Source: Phragmitibacter flavus (GTDB lineage Bacteria > Verrucomicrobiota > Verrucomicrobiia > Verrucomicrobiales > Verrucomicrobiaceae). From it: a stretch of 64,000 bases of DNA. The DNA lies in assembly GCF_005780165.1 (NCBI RefSeq), contig NZ_VAUV01000019.1, positions 28,683-92,682 on the forward strand. The letters are read 5' to 3'. Both the position numbers and the translations under genes were made by a program. Shown in pieces: positions 1 to 8,512 of the stretch (position 1 is the stretch's first letter; each line of letters starts with the position of its first letter). The notes under the pieces are model-generated. The model saw only the letters and a list, made by a program, of their open reading frames with translations. It ran no database searches and was not told the DNA's origin.

Positions 1-1
1 T

Positions 2-430
2 GATGTGGTGACACCGGGTCGTTGTGTTTTGCAGGGGGGAGGTCGATTCGGGGTTGAGTGTTACGTCCGGCTGGGGAGCGGCGGTGCGGCGGCTGGTTTG
101 TTGTCGGGGTTGTTTGGCGTGGGCGGGGGATTTATTGTGGTGCCGGTGTTGTTGTTAGTCACGGGGATGAGCATTCATCGTGCGGTGGCAACTTCGTTGA
201 TGGTGATTTTTCTGATTTCGATTTCCGGTGTGGTGGCGCATGTGCTTCACGGACAACTTTTTCCGATGCCATTGAGTCTTTGGTTTGTTGGTGGCGGATT
301 TCTGGGGATGTTGTTGGGCAGCGCGGGGCGTTCGCGCCTGAGTGGTGGTGCCCTTCAAAAGATTTTTGCCATTGGCATGTGGGTTACTGCCGGATGGATG
401 TTATGGAGAAACCTGGGTGCCCTCGGGTAG
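2..430 (+). CDS. TauE/SafE-family membrane permease, C-terminal half (cut by window edge)
   Basis: The frame is open to the left edge of the window, so this is the 3' part of a longer gene and the GTG at 5 is not its true start. The visible 142 residues contain the glycine-rich motif LSGLFGVGGGFIVVPVLLL followed by hydrophobic helices (about residues 65-85 and 90-110). This is the second of the two internal repeats typical of TauE/SafE permeases, which are proposed to export sulfite, organosulfonates or related anions across the inner membrane. The gene ends at a TAG and is followed after 25 bp by a converging minus-strand gene. Substrate cannot be told from the sequence. The family call is fairly safe; the N-terminal half was not seen. 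Confidence 0.8.
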   Translation, partial: DVVTPGRCVLQGGGRFGVECYVRLGSGGAAAGLLSGLFGVGGGFIVVPVLLLVTGMSIHRAVATSLMVIFLISISGVVAHVLHGQLFPMPLSLWFVGGGFLGMLLGSAGRSRLSGGALQKIFAIGMWVTAGWMLWRNLGALG

Positions 431-455
431 TAATGTCGATGGGAAAATTTGGGGT

Positions 456-1019
456 TTACCAGCCGGTGGCGATGGTGATGCCGATGGGGATGGACAGGAG
501 GAGCATGATGATCAAGATGGGACGGGATACTCTGGGTTCTCTTATAAACCAGAGGGAGATGGCAAGTAGGGCGAGGCCGATTGGGATGGTGAGCCACCAA
601 CTCATGGTTCTGGTGTAGGTGACGGGTTGATGGCCTTCGGAGCGTCGTTGTTCGTCGGGTTCCCACGTGAGGGCGGCGATTTTGTTGTCGAGGGCGGGGA
701 AGTGTCTGGCTTGAACGATCATGCCGATGGGCCAGGTCTCGTAGATGGTTGAGGGACAGCTGAAGATTTTTTGAGTTCCATCAGTGAATTCAATGGTCAT
801 GTTGTAGGCGGTTTGGCGAGCGGAGCTGCCGGTTCCTCCGGTGAGGCGGGTTTGACGGTCGATGATGGTGGCGGGTTTGGTTTCGCCTGGTGCGAAGGCG
901 GTGTAGGCTTCAACGAGGAAGGCGGTGCCGAAGGTGAGCAGGAGGGCCGGGAAGGACGCGAGAAAGAGGCTGGCGATGCAGCCAAACTTTTTGGGTGGGG
1001 TGGATTCGGGTGTGGACAT
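456..1019 (-). CDS. Hypothetical membrane protein, DUF3592-like
   Basis: A 187-residue protein with a hydrophobic segment near the N terminus (about residues 15-38), a soluble central part, and two closely spaced hydrophobic segments near the C terminus (about 140-160 and 167-185). The central part reads like the extracytoplasmic beta domain of DUF3592-type proteins, with a Thr/Gly-rich stretch, a YNMTIEFTDGT strand and a CPSTIYETWPIG segment. No catalytic motif is visible. It is the last gene of a minus-strand group (2272-4401, 1756-2259, 1034-1744, 456-1019) with short gaps, so it may be cotranscribed with them. The family assignment is tentative and the function is unknown. Confidence 0.6.
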   Translation of the reverse strand: MSTPESTPPKKFGCIASLFLASFPALLLTFGTAFLVEAYTAFAPGETKPATIIDRQTRLTGGTGSSARQTAYNMTIEFTDGTQKIFSCPSTIYETWPIGMIVQARHFPALDNKIAALTWEPDEQRRSEGHQPVTYTRTMSWWLTIPIGLALLAISLWFIREPRVSRPILIIMLLLSIPIGITIATGW

Positions 1020-1033
1020 GACCGATCAGTTAT

Positions 1034-1744
1034 TTATTGGTAGGTGAAGGTGCCTCCGGTGGCTTCAGCAAATTTTTCGGCGATGAGTTTGCCGGTTTGG
1101 TGTTTGAGGTCGACTTCGAGTTTTCCTTGGTTGTTGATTTCCTTTGGGAGGTATTCGTGGTCTTGGGAAAGCACGGTGCTGTTGTTGCGGGCGATGAAGG
1201 CGTCGGAGTAGACAATTTGACGGGTGTTGCGATCGATGAGCCAGAAGCGACCGGCGGCGTAGCCGGCTTCGAATTGGTTTTCGGCGAGGAGTTTGGGGGC
1301 TTTGTGTTTGAAGGGTTTGATGATGCCGATGTAACGGACGTTGAGGGTTCGCTGGTAGTTTTGTTCGAGGAAAGGTTCGGGAGTGACGGGATGTTCGGCG
1401 GGTGATTTCTGGAGGTCGTTGTAGAGGGTGTCGAATCCGTTGTTCATGAACAGATTGAAGGTGGAGTCGCGATGGGGGGAGGGGTTGGGATCGGTGAGTT
1501 GTCCGACGAGAAAGGTGGCGGTGTTGCAGGGGATGACGGGTCCGCTACGTGAGCTGGATGGAGAGGGATTGAGGGGGGCGCTTGGGATGACGTTTTCGAG
1601 GGGGAGGTTTTGGGCGTAGGATTCGAGCTCCTTGACGAATTGGCTGAAGGGTTCGCGGTGGCGTTCGAGGATGTCGCTGTGGGTTTCACTGCACTGGGTG
1701 AGCAGGGTAAGTGCGACAAGGAGGATGATATAGTAAGTGCGCAT
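1034..1744 (-). CDS. Predicted lipoprotein of unknown function
   Basis: The chosen start gives 236 residues beginning MRTYYIILLVALTLLTQC, a signal sequence followed by a lipobox-like LLTQC with Cys at position 18, so a lipid-anchored envelope protein is likely. The reading frame stays open far upstream, but that part is antisense to neighbouring genes and Arg/Pro-rich, so it was left out. The mature protein has no motif I recognise; it includes a Ser/Pro-rich stretch near residues 60-70 and a C-terminal segment resembling a small alpha/beta domain. It lies 11 bp downstream of the 1756-2259 gene and probably belongs to the same transcript. Confidence 0.6.
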   Translation of the reverse strand: MRTYYIILLVALTLLTQCSETHSDILERHREPFSQFVKELESYAQNLPLENVIPSAPLNPSPSSSRSGPVIPCNTATFLVGQLTDPNPSPHRDSTFNLFMNNGFDTLYNDLQKSPAEHPVTPEPFLEQNYQRTLNVRYIGIIKPFKHKAPKLLAENQFEAGYAAGRFWLIDRNTRQIVYSDAFIARNNSTVLSQDHEYLPKEINNQGKLEVDLKHQTGKLIAEKFAEATGGTFTYQ

Positions 1745-1755
1745 GATTGACTGAG

Positions 1756-2259
1756 TTAGAGCCGTTGTCTTTTGATGGTGATGCCGCTGCGGGATTGGAG
1801 GGTGTCGAGGAAGTGTTGGAGGGTTGGCGATGGAGGGAGGAAGTGTTCGATGGGGTATTGGTCCTCGTCTTTGGGGGTGACAATGAGGGTGTGGATGCGG
1901 ATGGGTTGGGGTGGGGTTTTGCCGTGGGGGCGGAAGTTTTGGACGGAGAGGCCGAGTTTTTCGATCTCGGTGTAGGCGACTTTGTCGCGGGAGAGGAAGC
2001 GGTTGAGGATGATGTGGGTGGGGGTGATGATGGCGACTGGGCGGATGACGTAACGCCAGAGGCTGAGGCCGAAGAGGATGGCGATGATGCCGAAGGTGAA
2101 GATCATCCATTCTTCGGGGCCGCGCATGTTCCGATGGAGGGCGGCGTGGATGGAGAGGATGCCGAGATAGTGGGGGAGGCAGCCGAGGAAAAGGATGTAG
2201 ACGCGGTGAGGGAGGGGTTTGTAGTGTCGAAGTTTTGGAGGTGTGCGAGCCGGGTCCAT
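1756..2259 (-). CDS. Hypothetical membrane protein with PH-like C-terminal domain
   Basis: This 167-residue protein has two hydrophobic helices (about residues 20-40 and 52-70) and then a soluble, beta-rich region (residues 75-167) with a pattern like bacterial PH-type domains: VAIITPTHIILNRF, then alternating strands. It lies 12 bp downstream of the S9 peptidase gene and 11 bp upstream of the lipoprotein gene, consistent with an operon. No catalytic residues can be identified. The PH-like suggestion rests on overall pattern only and is weak; the coding call is better supported by position, length and composition. Confidence 0.55.
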   Translation of the reverse strand: MDPARTPPKLRHYKPLPHRVYILFLGCLPHYLGILSIHAALHRNMRGPEEWMIFTFGIIAILFGLSLWRYVIRPVAIITPTHIILNRFLSRDKVAYTEIEKLGLSVQNFRPHGKTPPQPIRIHTLIVTPKDEDQYPIEHFLPPSPTLQHFLDTLQSRSGITIKRQRL

Positions 2260-2271
2260 GGCTTGTTTTTT

Positions 2272-4401
2272 TCAGTTCTTGTCGCGACCGAGGGCTTCGA
2301 TGAGGAAGGTGTATTGGAGGGCGACGCGTTCGAGGAAGCTGTAGCGACCGGAGGAGCCGCTGTGGCCGGTGTCGAGATCGACCTGGAGGAGAAGGGGGTT
2401 TTGATCGGTTTTGGTGGCGCGGAGTTTTGCGACCCATTTGGCGGCTTCCCAGTAGGGGACGCGGGAGTCGTTGAGGCCGGCGAGGACGAGGAGGGAGGGG
2501 TAATTCTGGGGTTTGATGTTGTCGTAGGGGGAGTAGGCGCGGATGCGGTTGAAGGTTTCGAGGGTGGCGGAGGGGTTGCCCCATTCGTCGTATTCGCTGG
2601 TGGTGAGGGGGATGGTGGGGTCGAGCATGGTGTTGAGGACGTCGACAAAGGGGACGTCGGCGATGAAGGCACGGAAGAGGTCGGGTTGCTGGTTGATGAC
2701 GGCTCCGACGAGGAGTCCACCAGCGCTGCCGCCGTAGCCGCAGAGGTTTTCTTTTGAGGTGTATTTTTGCTGGATGAGGTGTTCGGCGCAGGCGATGAAG
2801 TCGTCGAAGGTGGTTTGTTTGTGGGCGAGTTTGCCGGCCTCATACCAGCGGCGTCCGAGTTCGCCGCCGCCGCGGATTTGGGCGATGGCGAAGCCGATGC
2901 CGCGGTCGAGGAGGCTGAAGAGGTTGCTGTTGAACCACGGATCGTTGGGGCTGCCGTAGGCGCCGTAGCCGTCGATGAGGATGGCACCGGTGCCGTCGGT
3001 GGGATGGTTTTTGGGGAGGAGCAGCCAGATGGGGATGAGGGTTCCGTCTTTGGCGGGGGCGTGGGTTTGTTCGACGCGATATTTGCTCGAATCGTAGCCG
3101 GGAGGGCTGGCTTTTTGTTTGACGGGTTTGATGTTGCCGGTGGTGAGGTCGAGTTCGGAGACGGTGTAGGGTTGGAGGAGGGTTTCGTAGCTGATGCGCT
3201 GGAAAGTGGACTGGAAGTGGGGTGTGTTTTCGGTGCTGAACCAGGAGCCGGGGCTGGGGGCGGTGAACCAGCGGGGTTGAGAGGGATTGGCGGGGTCGAG
3301 GATGTAGAGACCGGGGATGCCGTCTTTGCGGGCTTCGAGGATGACGTGGTTGGTGAAGGCTTCGACGGAGCCGTAGGAGATGGTTTCGTTGCCGGGGAGG
3401 ATTTCGGTCCAGTTGGCGCGGGTGGGTTGGTCGAGGGGGGCGCGGAAGATGCTGCCGTTGATGGCGTTTTCGCTGCTGAGGATGAACCAGTGTTGGTCGG
3501 TGTCGGAGAGGGCGTAACGGATGCCGGTTCGGCGTGGGGCGACGAGGATGGGTTTGGCGTCGGGTTGGTCGAGGGGGATGAGCGAGGTTTCCATGGTGTC
3601 CTTGCTGCGGGAGGTGAGGCGCATGAAGCGTTCGCTTTTGGTGGCACCGATGGCGACCTGAAAGGTGGTGTCGTGGTCTTCGTAGACGATGGGGTTGTCG
3701 GTGGGGTTGGTCCCGAGGGTGTGGCGTTTGACGCGGCAGGAGCGTTCGGTGGCGTCGGCTTCGGTGTAGAAGAGGGTTTGATTGTCGAGGGCCCAGACAG
3801 GGGACTCGGCGAAGGCGGTGTCGGAGATCTGGTCGGGGAGGATTTTGCCGGTGGTCAGGTCCTTGATGTGGATGGTGTAGCGGTCGGTGCCGTTGGTGTT
3901 TTCTTTCCAGGCATAGAGGTTGCCGTTGGGGGAAATGGCGGCTCCGCCGAAGGTGTAGCCGTCGCTGGTTCCGGCGCGTTCGTTGAGGTCGAGGAGGATG
4001 GTTTCGGGTCCTTCGGGATAGGGTTTGCGGCAGAGGAGGCTGTGGTCTTTGCCTTCGATGTCGCGGCTGTAGTAGAGCCAGTCGCCTTTGCGGTAAGGGA
4101 CGGAGATGTCTTCGCCGATAACGCGGGTTTTGAGTTCAGCGACGATTTTTCCGCGCAGAGAATTGAGGGGGGCGAGGACGGTATCGGTGTATTGGTTTTC
4201 GGCCTTGAGGTGGGTCAGGACGGAGGGGTCTTCGCGGTTGCGCAGCCAGTGGTAGTCGTCGGTCCAGTTGATGCCGTGTCGGCTCAGGGAGTGGGGGCGT
4301 TTTTCGGCGATGGGGGGTGGGGGTGACTGGGCGTCGATGACCGTGACGCAGAGGCAGATGCAAAGAACGGCGAGGAAGATGAATTTCATGGGCGACGGCA
4401 T
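2272..4401 (-). CDS. ptrB: S9A family serine peptidase, oligopeptidase B-type (protease II)
   Basis: A 709-residue prolyl-oligopeptidase-family enzyme. The N-terminal part (about residues 30-430) has the repeated blade pattern of the beta-propeller that gates the active site. The C-terminal alpha/beta-hydrolase domain carries the catalytic triad: Ser559 in GYGGSAGG, Asp645 in LNDSRVPYWE and His680 in DTGHSG, plus the oxyanion-region motif GYGAYG. Oligopeptidase B cleaves short peptides after basic residues; the exact specificity here is inferred from overall similarity. A hydrophobic leader (MKFIFLAVLCICLCVTVIDAQ) suggests export, unusual for classical cytosolic PtrB. An alternative start is Met5. 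It heads a minus-strand cluster of small envelope genes. Confidence 0.9.
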   Translation of the reverse strand: MPSPMKFIFLAVLCICLCVTVIDAQSPPPPIAEKRPHSLSRHGINWTDDYHWLRNREDPSVLTHLKAENQYTDTVLAPLNSLRGKIVAELKTRVIGEDISVPYRKGDWLYYSRDIEGKDHSLLCRKPYPEGPETILLDLNERAGTSDGYTFGGAAISPNGNLYAWKENTNGTDRYTIHIKDLTTGKILPDQISDTAFAESPVWALDNQTLFYTEADATERSCRVKRHTLGTNPTDNPIVYEDHDTTFQVAIGATKSERFMRLTSRSKDTMETSLIPLDQPDAKPILVAPRRTGIRYALSDTDQHWFILSSENAINGSIFRAPLDQPTRANWTEILPGNETISYGSVEAFTNHVILEARKDGIPGLYILDPANPSQPRWFTAPSPGSWFSTENTPHFQSTFQRISYETLLQPYTVSELDLTTGNIKPVKQKASPPGYDSSKYRVEQTHAPAKDGTLIPIWLLLPKNHPTDGTGAILIDGYGAYGSPNDPWFNSNLFSLLDRGIGFAIAQIRGGGELGRRWYEAGKLAHKQTTFDDFIACAEHLIQQKYTSKENLCGYGGSAGGLLVGAVINQQPDLFRAFIADVPFVDVLNTMLDPTIPLTTSEYDEWGNPSATLETFNRIRAYSPYDNIKPQNYPSLLVLAGLNDSRVPYWEAAKWVAKLRATKTDQNPLLLQVDLDTGHSGSSGRYSFLERVALQYTFLIEALGRDKN

Positions 4402-4521
4402 GGAAGGATTGCACGATGACAGGCGTGATCTTACATGGGTGTGTGAAATTTGGGCGCGGATTCCCAGCCTTGATCATCAATGACCAATTTCAAAAGCCGA
4501 CGAGGGATTTAGGACCGGTGA

Positions 4522-5775
4522 TCAGTGAAGGGCGATGAGTTCATCGGCGATGATCTCAAGGGCTTCACGAAGGATGGCTTCGGGTTGGGAGAAAGTTAGT
4601 CGGATGCACTGTTGGGAGTGATCCCAAGGTTCGTCGAGGCCATAGAAAAAGTAGTGGCCAGGAATGACGAGGACGTTGCGGGCTTTCAGACGCTGATAGA
4701 GTTCGGCGCTGGTGATTTTGAGTTTGGGGAACCAGAGCCAGAGGAAAAAAGCACCTTCACGGGAGTGAAGTGACCATTCGATTTTGTCCTGGAGGCATTC
4801 GTGCAGGACCTGGGTGGCGAAGTCGGACCGCTGTTTGTAGAACGGCAGGATGATGTCGCGGCTGAGTTTGAGCAGGGTGTCGTCGGCAAGCAGCGGATTG
4901 ATGATGGCCTGGCCGAAGTTGCCGTTGGAAAGGGCGGTGCTGGCGTTCATGTTGCTGAGCGCGCGGATGATGGCGGGGTCGGCAACCACGATGGAGGTGC
5001 GGGTGCCGGGAAGGCCGAGTTTGGAGAGGCTGATGGAAAAAATCATGCCGGGCTCCCAGGAAGGCTGGAAGCTGGTATGGATGACGCCGGGGAACGGGTG
5101 ACCGTAGGCGTTGTCAATGATGAGCGGGATGTGGTGTTGTCGCGCCAGATCGCGCAGGCGGTGAAATTCTTCCTGGGTGAGGACGTTGCCGGTGGGGTTG
5201 GTGGGGCAGGAGACGCTGAGGGCGGCGATGTCGGGCGTGATGCGAAGGCGGTCGAAGTCGACGTGATATTTGAATTCGTGGGCGCTGCGTTGCTCGATTT
5301 TGGCGGGATTGCCGCTGAGCATGCCGGCGCAGAGTCCCTGGCTGGCATAGCCGATGTATTCGGGCATCAAGGGAAAAAGGATGCGCTTCTTGGTGTTGCC
5401 AGTCTGGCCCGCCAAGAGATTGAACAGCAGGAAGAAGGCGGTCTGGCTGCTGGGGAGTATTCCGATGTTCTCGGTTTGCACGTCCCACTGGCATTCGCGT
5501 TTGAGGAAGGCGGCGAAGTTTTGACGGAACAAGGGGTTGCCGCCTGGCGGGTCGTAGTTGAGCAGCGTTTTGTCGAGCGTGGTCTGGTCGTTGACGAGCG
5601 ACTGCATGCGTTCGCGCCAGAGGGCCTGGACGGCGGGAATGGCGGCGGGTTGGCCTCCGCCAAGCATGCGCATGTCGGGTTGATTGTTGAGCGCCTGACC
5701 GAGGTCATCCATGAGTTCCTGGATGCCGCTGGTGCCGGCGAGACGTTGGCCGATGTCGGAAAATGAAGTCTGCAA
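4522..5775 (-). CDS. avtA: Valine-pyruvate aminotransferase-type PLP enzyme
   Basis: A 417-residue fold-type I aminotransferase that closely resembles the recalled E. coli AvtA sequence along its length. Shared stretches include SGIQELMDDLGQAL near the N terminus, MLGGGQPAAIP, the FPLMPEYIGYA segment, SCPTNPTGNV, the IIDNAYGHPFPG Asp motif and the PLP-lysine region SLSKLGLPGTR. The C terminus has LYQRLKARNVLVIPGHYFF, also AvtA-like. AvtA interconverts valine and 2-oxoisovalerate using pyruvate/alanine. It is separated by 120 bp from the peptidase gene and 64 bp from the NadD-NadK gene, all on the minus strand. The substrate is inferred from this resemblance. Confidence 0.92.
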   Translation of the reverse strand: MQTSFSDIGQRLAGTSGIQELMDDLGQALNNQPDMRMLGGGQPAAIPAVQALWRERMQSLVNDQTTLDKTLLNYDPPGGNPLFRQNFAAFLKRECQWDVQTENIGILPSSQTAFFLLFNLLAGQTGNTKKRILFPLMPEYIGYASQGLCAGMLSGNPAKIEQRSAHEFKYHVDFDRLRITPDIAALSVSCPTNPTGNVLTQEEFHRLRDLARQHHIPLIIDNAYGHPFPGVIHTSFQPSWEPGMIFSISLSKLGLPGTRTSIVVADPAIIRALSNMNASTALSNGNFGQAIINPLLADDTLLKLSRDIILPFYKQRSDFATQVLHECLQDKIEWSLHSREGAFFLWLWFPKLKITSAELYQRLKARNVLVIPGHYFFYGLDEPWDHSQQCIRLTFSQPEAILREALEIIADELIALH

Positions 5776-5839
5776 TGACGGACGGAGTAGGGGTTTAGAG
5801 CTTTTTGATTAGTGAATTTTTAATTGATTATCGAAGATG

Positions 5840-7219
5840 CTAGTTCATGAACTGAATCCCGGCAATTTTTTCCGCCATGTCATGGCTCGCGAGGAAGACA
5901 AGTTCAACCGTGGCGGCGCGGCTGAGCCGGGCGCGCAGGGCGATGGCGGGGCCTTGACTGATGCCGTCGACGTAGGCGGTGATGGGGCGTTTTTCGGGAG
6001 ACAGGTTGCGCACGGCGATGTGACTGTCGGTGGAGAGGAGGGCGCTTTTCCAATGCACGGGTTCCTGCACGTTGGAGCCGACGAGCAACCAGGCGGGGGT
6101 GTCGGCGAGCAGCGGGGCGCTGCCCATGCTGCGGGCGTAGGCGGTGGAACCGGCGGCGGTGGAGACAAGGACACCGTCGCTGACGAGGCGTGGCAGGCGG
6201 GGGACATCATTGACCTCAACTTCGAGCCAGGCGCTCTGGCTGCTGGAACGTTCCACCCAGGCGTCGTTGAAGGCGTAGACGTGATTGAGGGTGCCGTCCT
6301 GGTTTTGGATTTCGAGGTAGAGAAGGGGGAGTTGCCGGAAGATGACTTCGGTGGGGGGGAAGGTCGATTCAAACACGGCTTCGGGGGCATTCATGAGGAA
6401 GCCGAGCGTGCCTGCATTGACGCCGAAAAAAGGGAGCCGGCGACGCCAGTGTTCACGGATGGCGCGCAGCATGGTGCCGTCGCCGCCGAGGGTGAGGATG
6501 AAGTCGGGATTGGTGGAGTCGGCGTGGCAGACAAGGTCGGGAATCCAGCCCTGGGCTTTGGTGTTGTCGAGGTCGGCCTGGATCTGATGGTTCCAGTCGG
6601 AGAGTGAGCCGCGTGACCAGCTGGCGGGGTTGTTGCCGCGATAGAGGCCGTAGCGGCTGATGTAGCGATGAGCCCGCGAAGTCAGCAGGTGGGAAGCGTT
6701 GCCGCCGCGAATGAGGATTTCGCGGATTTGGGTGCTGGATCCGTCGATTTCGATGGGCAGCAGTTGGTGATGCGGGGGGAGATCGGCAGGGTTGAGGGGA
6801 TGTCCGGGACGGGTGAGCACGGCGAAGTGGCTGCGGTGCCAAAGTTCCTCGCCTTTCTCCCAACCGGTGTGGATGGCGGATTTGCCGATGGCTCCGCCGG
6901 TAAGCCAGTCGGCACCGACGACGTGCCAGATTTCGCCACGGTGGGCGAAAAGGGTTTCGAGGGCGTGATTGCGGGTAAAGGTTTCCTGTTCGAGGTCGAA
7001 GAGTTCGACGCTGGTGTTGGGGATGCCTTCGAAAGTGATGTCGCAGAGGGCGGCGCGGCTGACGGACGGGACGTTGGTGACATCGGGCTTGTCGGGGCGT
7101 GGTCCGCAGGGGACGACGAGGACTTCGTCGAAGTGCTTGGAGAGCAGTTCGGCGATCTGACGATGGTGCAGTCCGGGTGGATTGAAGCTGCCTCCGAAAA
7201 GGGCGATGCGGCGGGGCAT
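5840..7219 (-). CDS. NadD-NadK fusion: nicotinate-nucleotide adenylyltransferase plus NAD kinase
   Basis: One uninterrupted 459-residue frame joins two NAD-pathway enzymes. Residues 1 to about 195 are a NadD-type nucleotidyltransferase: GGSFNPPGLHH at 9-19 and the SSTQIR motif at 161-166. Residues about 205-459 are an NAD kinase: LGGDGT at 244-249, NAGTLGFL near 268-275, FNDAWVER, and SDGVLVSTAAGSTAY. Together they would make nicotinate adenine dinucleotide from the mononucleotide and phosphorylate NAD to NADP, with NAD synthetase needed between the steps. The first His of the usual HxGH nucleotidyltransferase motif is replaced by Gly (G16-L-H-H19), so adenylyltransferase activity is uncertain. 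No frameshift is needed to join the halves. Confidence 0.88.
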   Translation of the reverse strand: MPRRIALFGGSFNPPGLHHRQIAELLSKHFDEVLVVPCGPRPDKPDVTNVPSVSRAALCDITFEGIPNTSVELFDLEQETFTRNHALETLFAHRGEIWHVVGADWLTGGAIGKSAIHTGWEKGEELWHRSHFAVLTRPGHPLNPADLPPHHQLLPIEIDGSSTQIREILIRGGNASHLLTSRAHRYISRYGLYRGNNPASWSRGSLSDWNHQIQADLDNTKAQGWIPDLVCHADSTNPDFILTLGGDGTMLRAIREHWRRRLPFFGVNAGTLGFLMNAPEAVFESTFPPTEVIFRQLPLLYLEIQNQDGTLNHVYAFNDAWVERSSSQSAWLEVEVNDVPRLPRLVSDGVLVSTAAGSTAYARSMGSAPLLADTPAWLLVGSNVQEPVHWKSALLSTDSHIAVRNLSPEKRPITAYVDGISQGPAIALRARLSRAATVELVFLASHDMAEKIAGIQFMN

Positions 7220-7379
7220 GGTGGGAGATTACGCAGGATGGGGTTGACGGAAAGAATAAACGCCGTGCTGCTCGGGGTTTCTCTGCGCAGAGGAAAACTT
7301 TTTTGCATGAATGTCATTACAGGGGTGGCTTGCCATGAGGTGGATGTGTTAGTAGTCTTTGTTTAATAAGCAAAAATAC

Positions 7380-8501
7380 ATGCCGCTGACTGAATTGGTT
7401 TGTCCTCATTGTGAATCGACTGTGGAAGTGCAGGTGACCAGCGTGACCCGTTCGCGTGAGTGTCCGCACTGCGGAAGGCTGATCGTTTTGCAGTTTGCAA
7501 CCAAGGTGACGGGTTCCAAACGCCGGGCCTTGCTGATGCCAACGAAGGAAATTTCGCGCGCGTCGGGTGCGCCTGTGGCAGCCGCAGTGCAGCCGATTTC
7601 GCTGGAGAACGACGTGCAAAAACGTTTGATGCATGATCCTGAAGTGAGGTCGATTGCATCGATTCTACGGGTCGGCATTTTTGTGGTCTTGGGGCTGGTG
7701 GTGGTGTTGATGGCGGGTCACTGGTTGAAGTGGTGGCCGTGGCTGAATGGGGGGGACGAGGCGACGGTGGCGTCGACGAATGTTTCGCGTGAGCCGGTGG
7801 GGAAAAGTTCCAGAGCGGAGTTGGCGAAGGACGGCGTCGTTCAGTTGACGGGCAACGCAGAAATGGATGCGGCGCTGCTTAGGGCGCAGGAGTTTTTGGA
7901 GGCGAAGACGGTGGAGGATCGGTTGAAGCTGGTGCGTGACCGCGAATTGATGGAGGAAAAAATTCGTGGGTATTATGCGGCCAAGGGAGATGGGCCGATC
8001 GCCTATGAACGAGTGCTGCCTGATCGTGGGGCGGTCGCAGGTTCGACGTCGTTCATCTTCCAAGTGGTGCTTCCCACGGGTGCCGAGAGGCAGATGATGC
8101 TGACGACGCCGGCCGGCGGCAAACCGGTGGTGGATTGGTCGAGTTTCGTGGTCTACAGCGACATGGACTGGGTCGAGTGGATGAAGGAGAAGCCCACCTC
8201 ACCGCGCGTGTTCAGAGTGCTGGCGGCGCGCGATGAGTTTTTTGCCGGGAGTTTTTCGGATACTGATACCTTACGCTGCTTGAAGCTGTTTGATCCACTA
8301 TCGAAAGACTCACCGCCGATTTTTGCCTATTATGAGCGGGCATCACCCGTGGGGCGTGAGATGGAATTTGTGATGAGCCAGTCTGGGGGGCAGGCTTTGC
8401 CGATGACGCTGGCGCTGCGGTATCCGCCTTATGGTTCGGCTGAAAATCAGGTCTGGGTGGAAGAGCGGATTGCCGAGGGCTGGGTGGCGCGCGGTCGGTG
8501 A
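7380..8501 (+). CDS. Zinc-ribbon single-pass membrane protein, unknown function
   Basis: The ATG at 7380 gives 373 residues; a TTG 21 bp upstream is possible but less likely. Residues 7-33 form a zinc ribbon with paired knuckles CPHC and CPHC. A single transmembrane helix lies near residues 97-118 (ILRVGIFVVLGLVVVLMAG). The remainder is a soluble domain with no motif I recognise, rich in short charged helices followed by beta-type sequence. The likely topology is a cytoplasmic ribbon and an extracytoplasmic C-terminal domain. It converges with the sigma factor gene at 8513, leaving only 11 bp between stop codons. Verrucomicrobial genomes carry many such ribbon-plus-helix proteins; the role is unknown. 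Confidence 0.7.
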   Translation: MPLTELVCPHCESTVEVQVTSVTRSRECPHCGRLIVLQFATKVTGSKRRALLMPTKEISRASGAPVAAAVQPISLENDVQKRLMHDPEVRSIASILRVGIFVVLGLVVVLMAGHWLKWWPWLNGGDEATVASTNVSREPVGKSSRAELAKDGVVQLTGNAEMDAALLRAQEFLEAKTVEDRLKLVRDRELMEEKIRGYYAAKGDGPIAYERVLPDRGAVAGSTSFIFQVVLPTGAERQMMLTTPAGGKPVVDWSSFVVYSDMDWVEWMKEKPTSPRVFRVLAARDEFFAGSFSDTDTLRCLKLFDPLSKDSPPIFAYYERASPVGREMEFVMSQSGGQALPMTLALRYPPYGSAENQVWVEERIAEGWVARGR

Positions 8502-8512
8502 GATGAATCAAT

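Noticed and set aside
2767..4326. Long plus-strand frame (519 codons) rich in Gly, Val, Glu and Ala
   Set aside because: It is antisense to the S9 peptidase gene, which has a full catalytic triad; the composition is typical of a shadow frame in GC-rich DNA.
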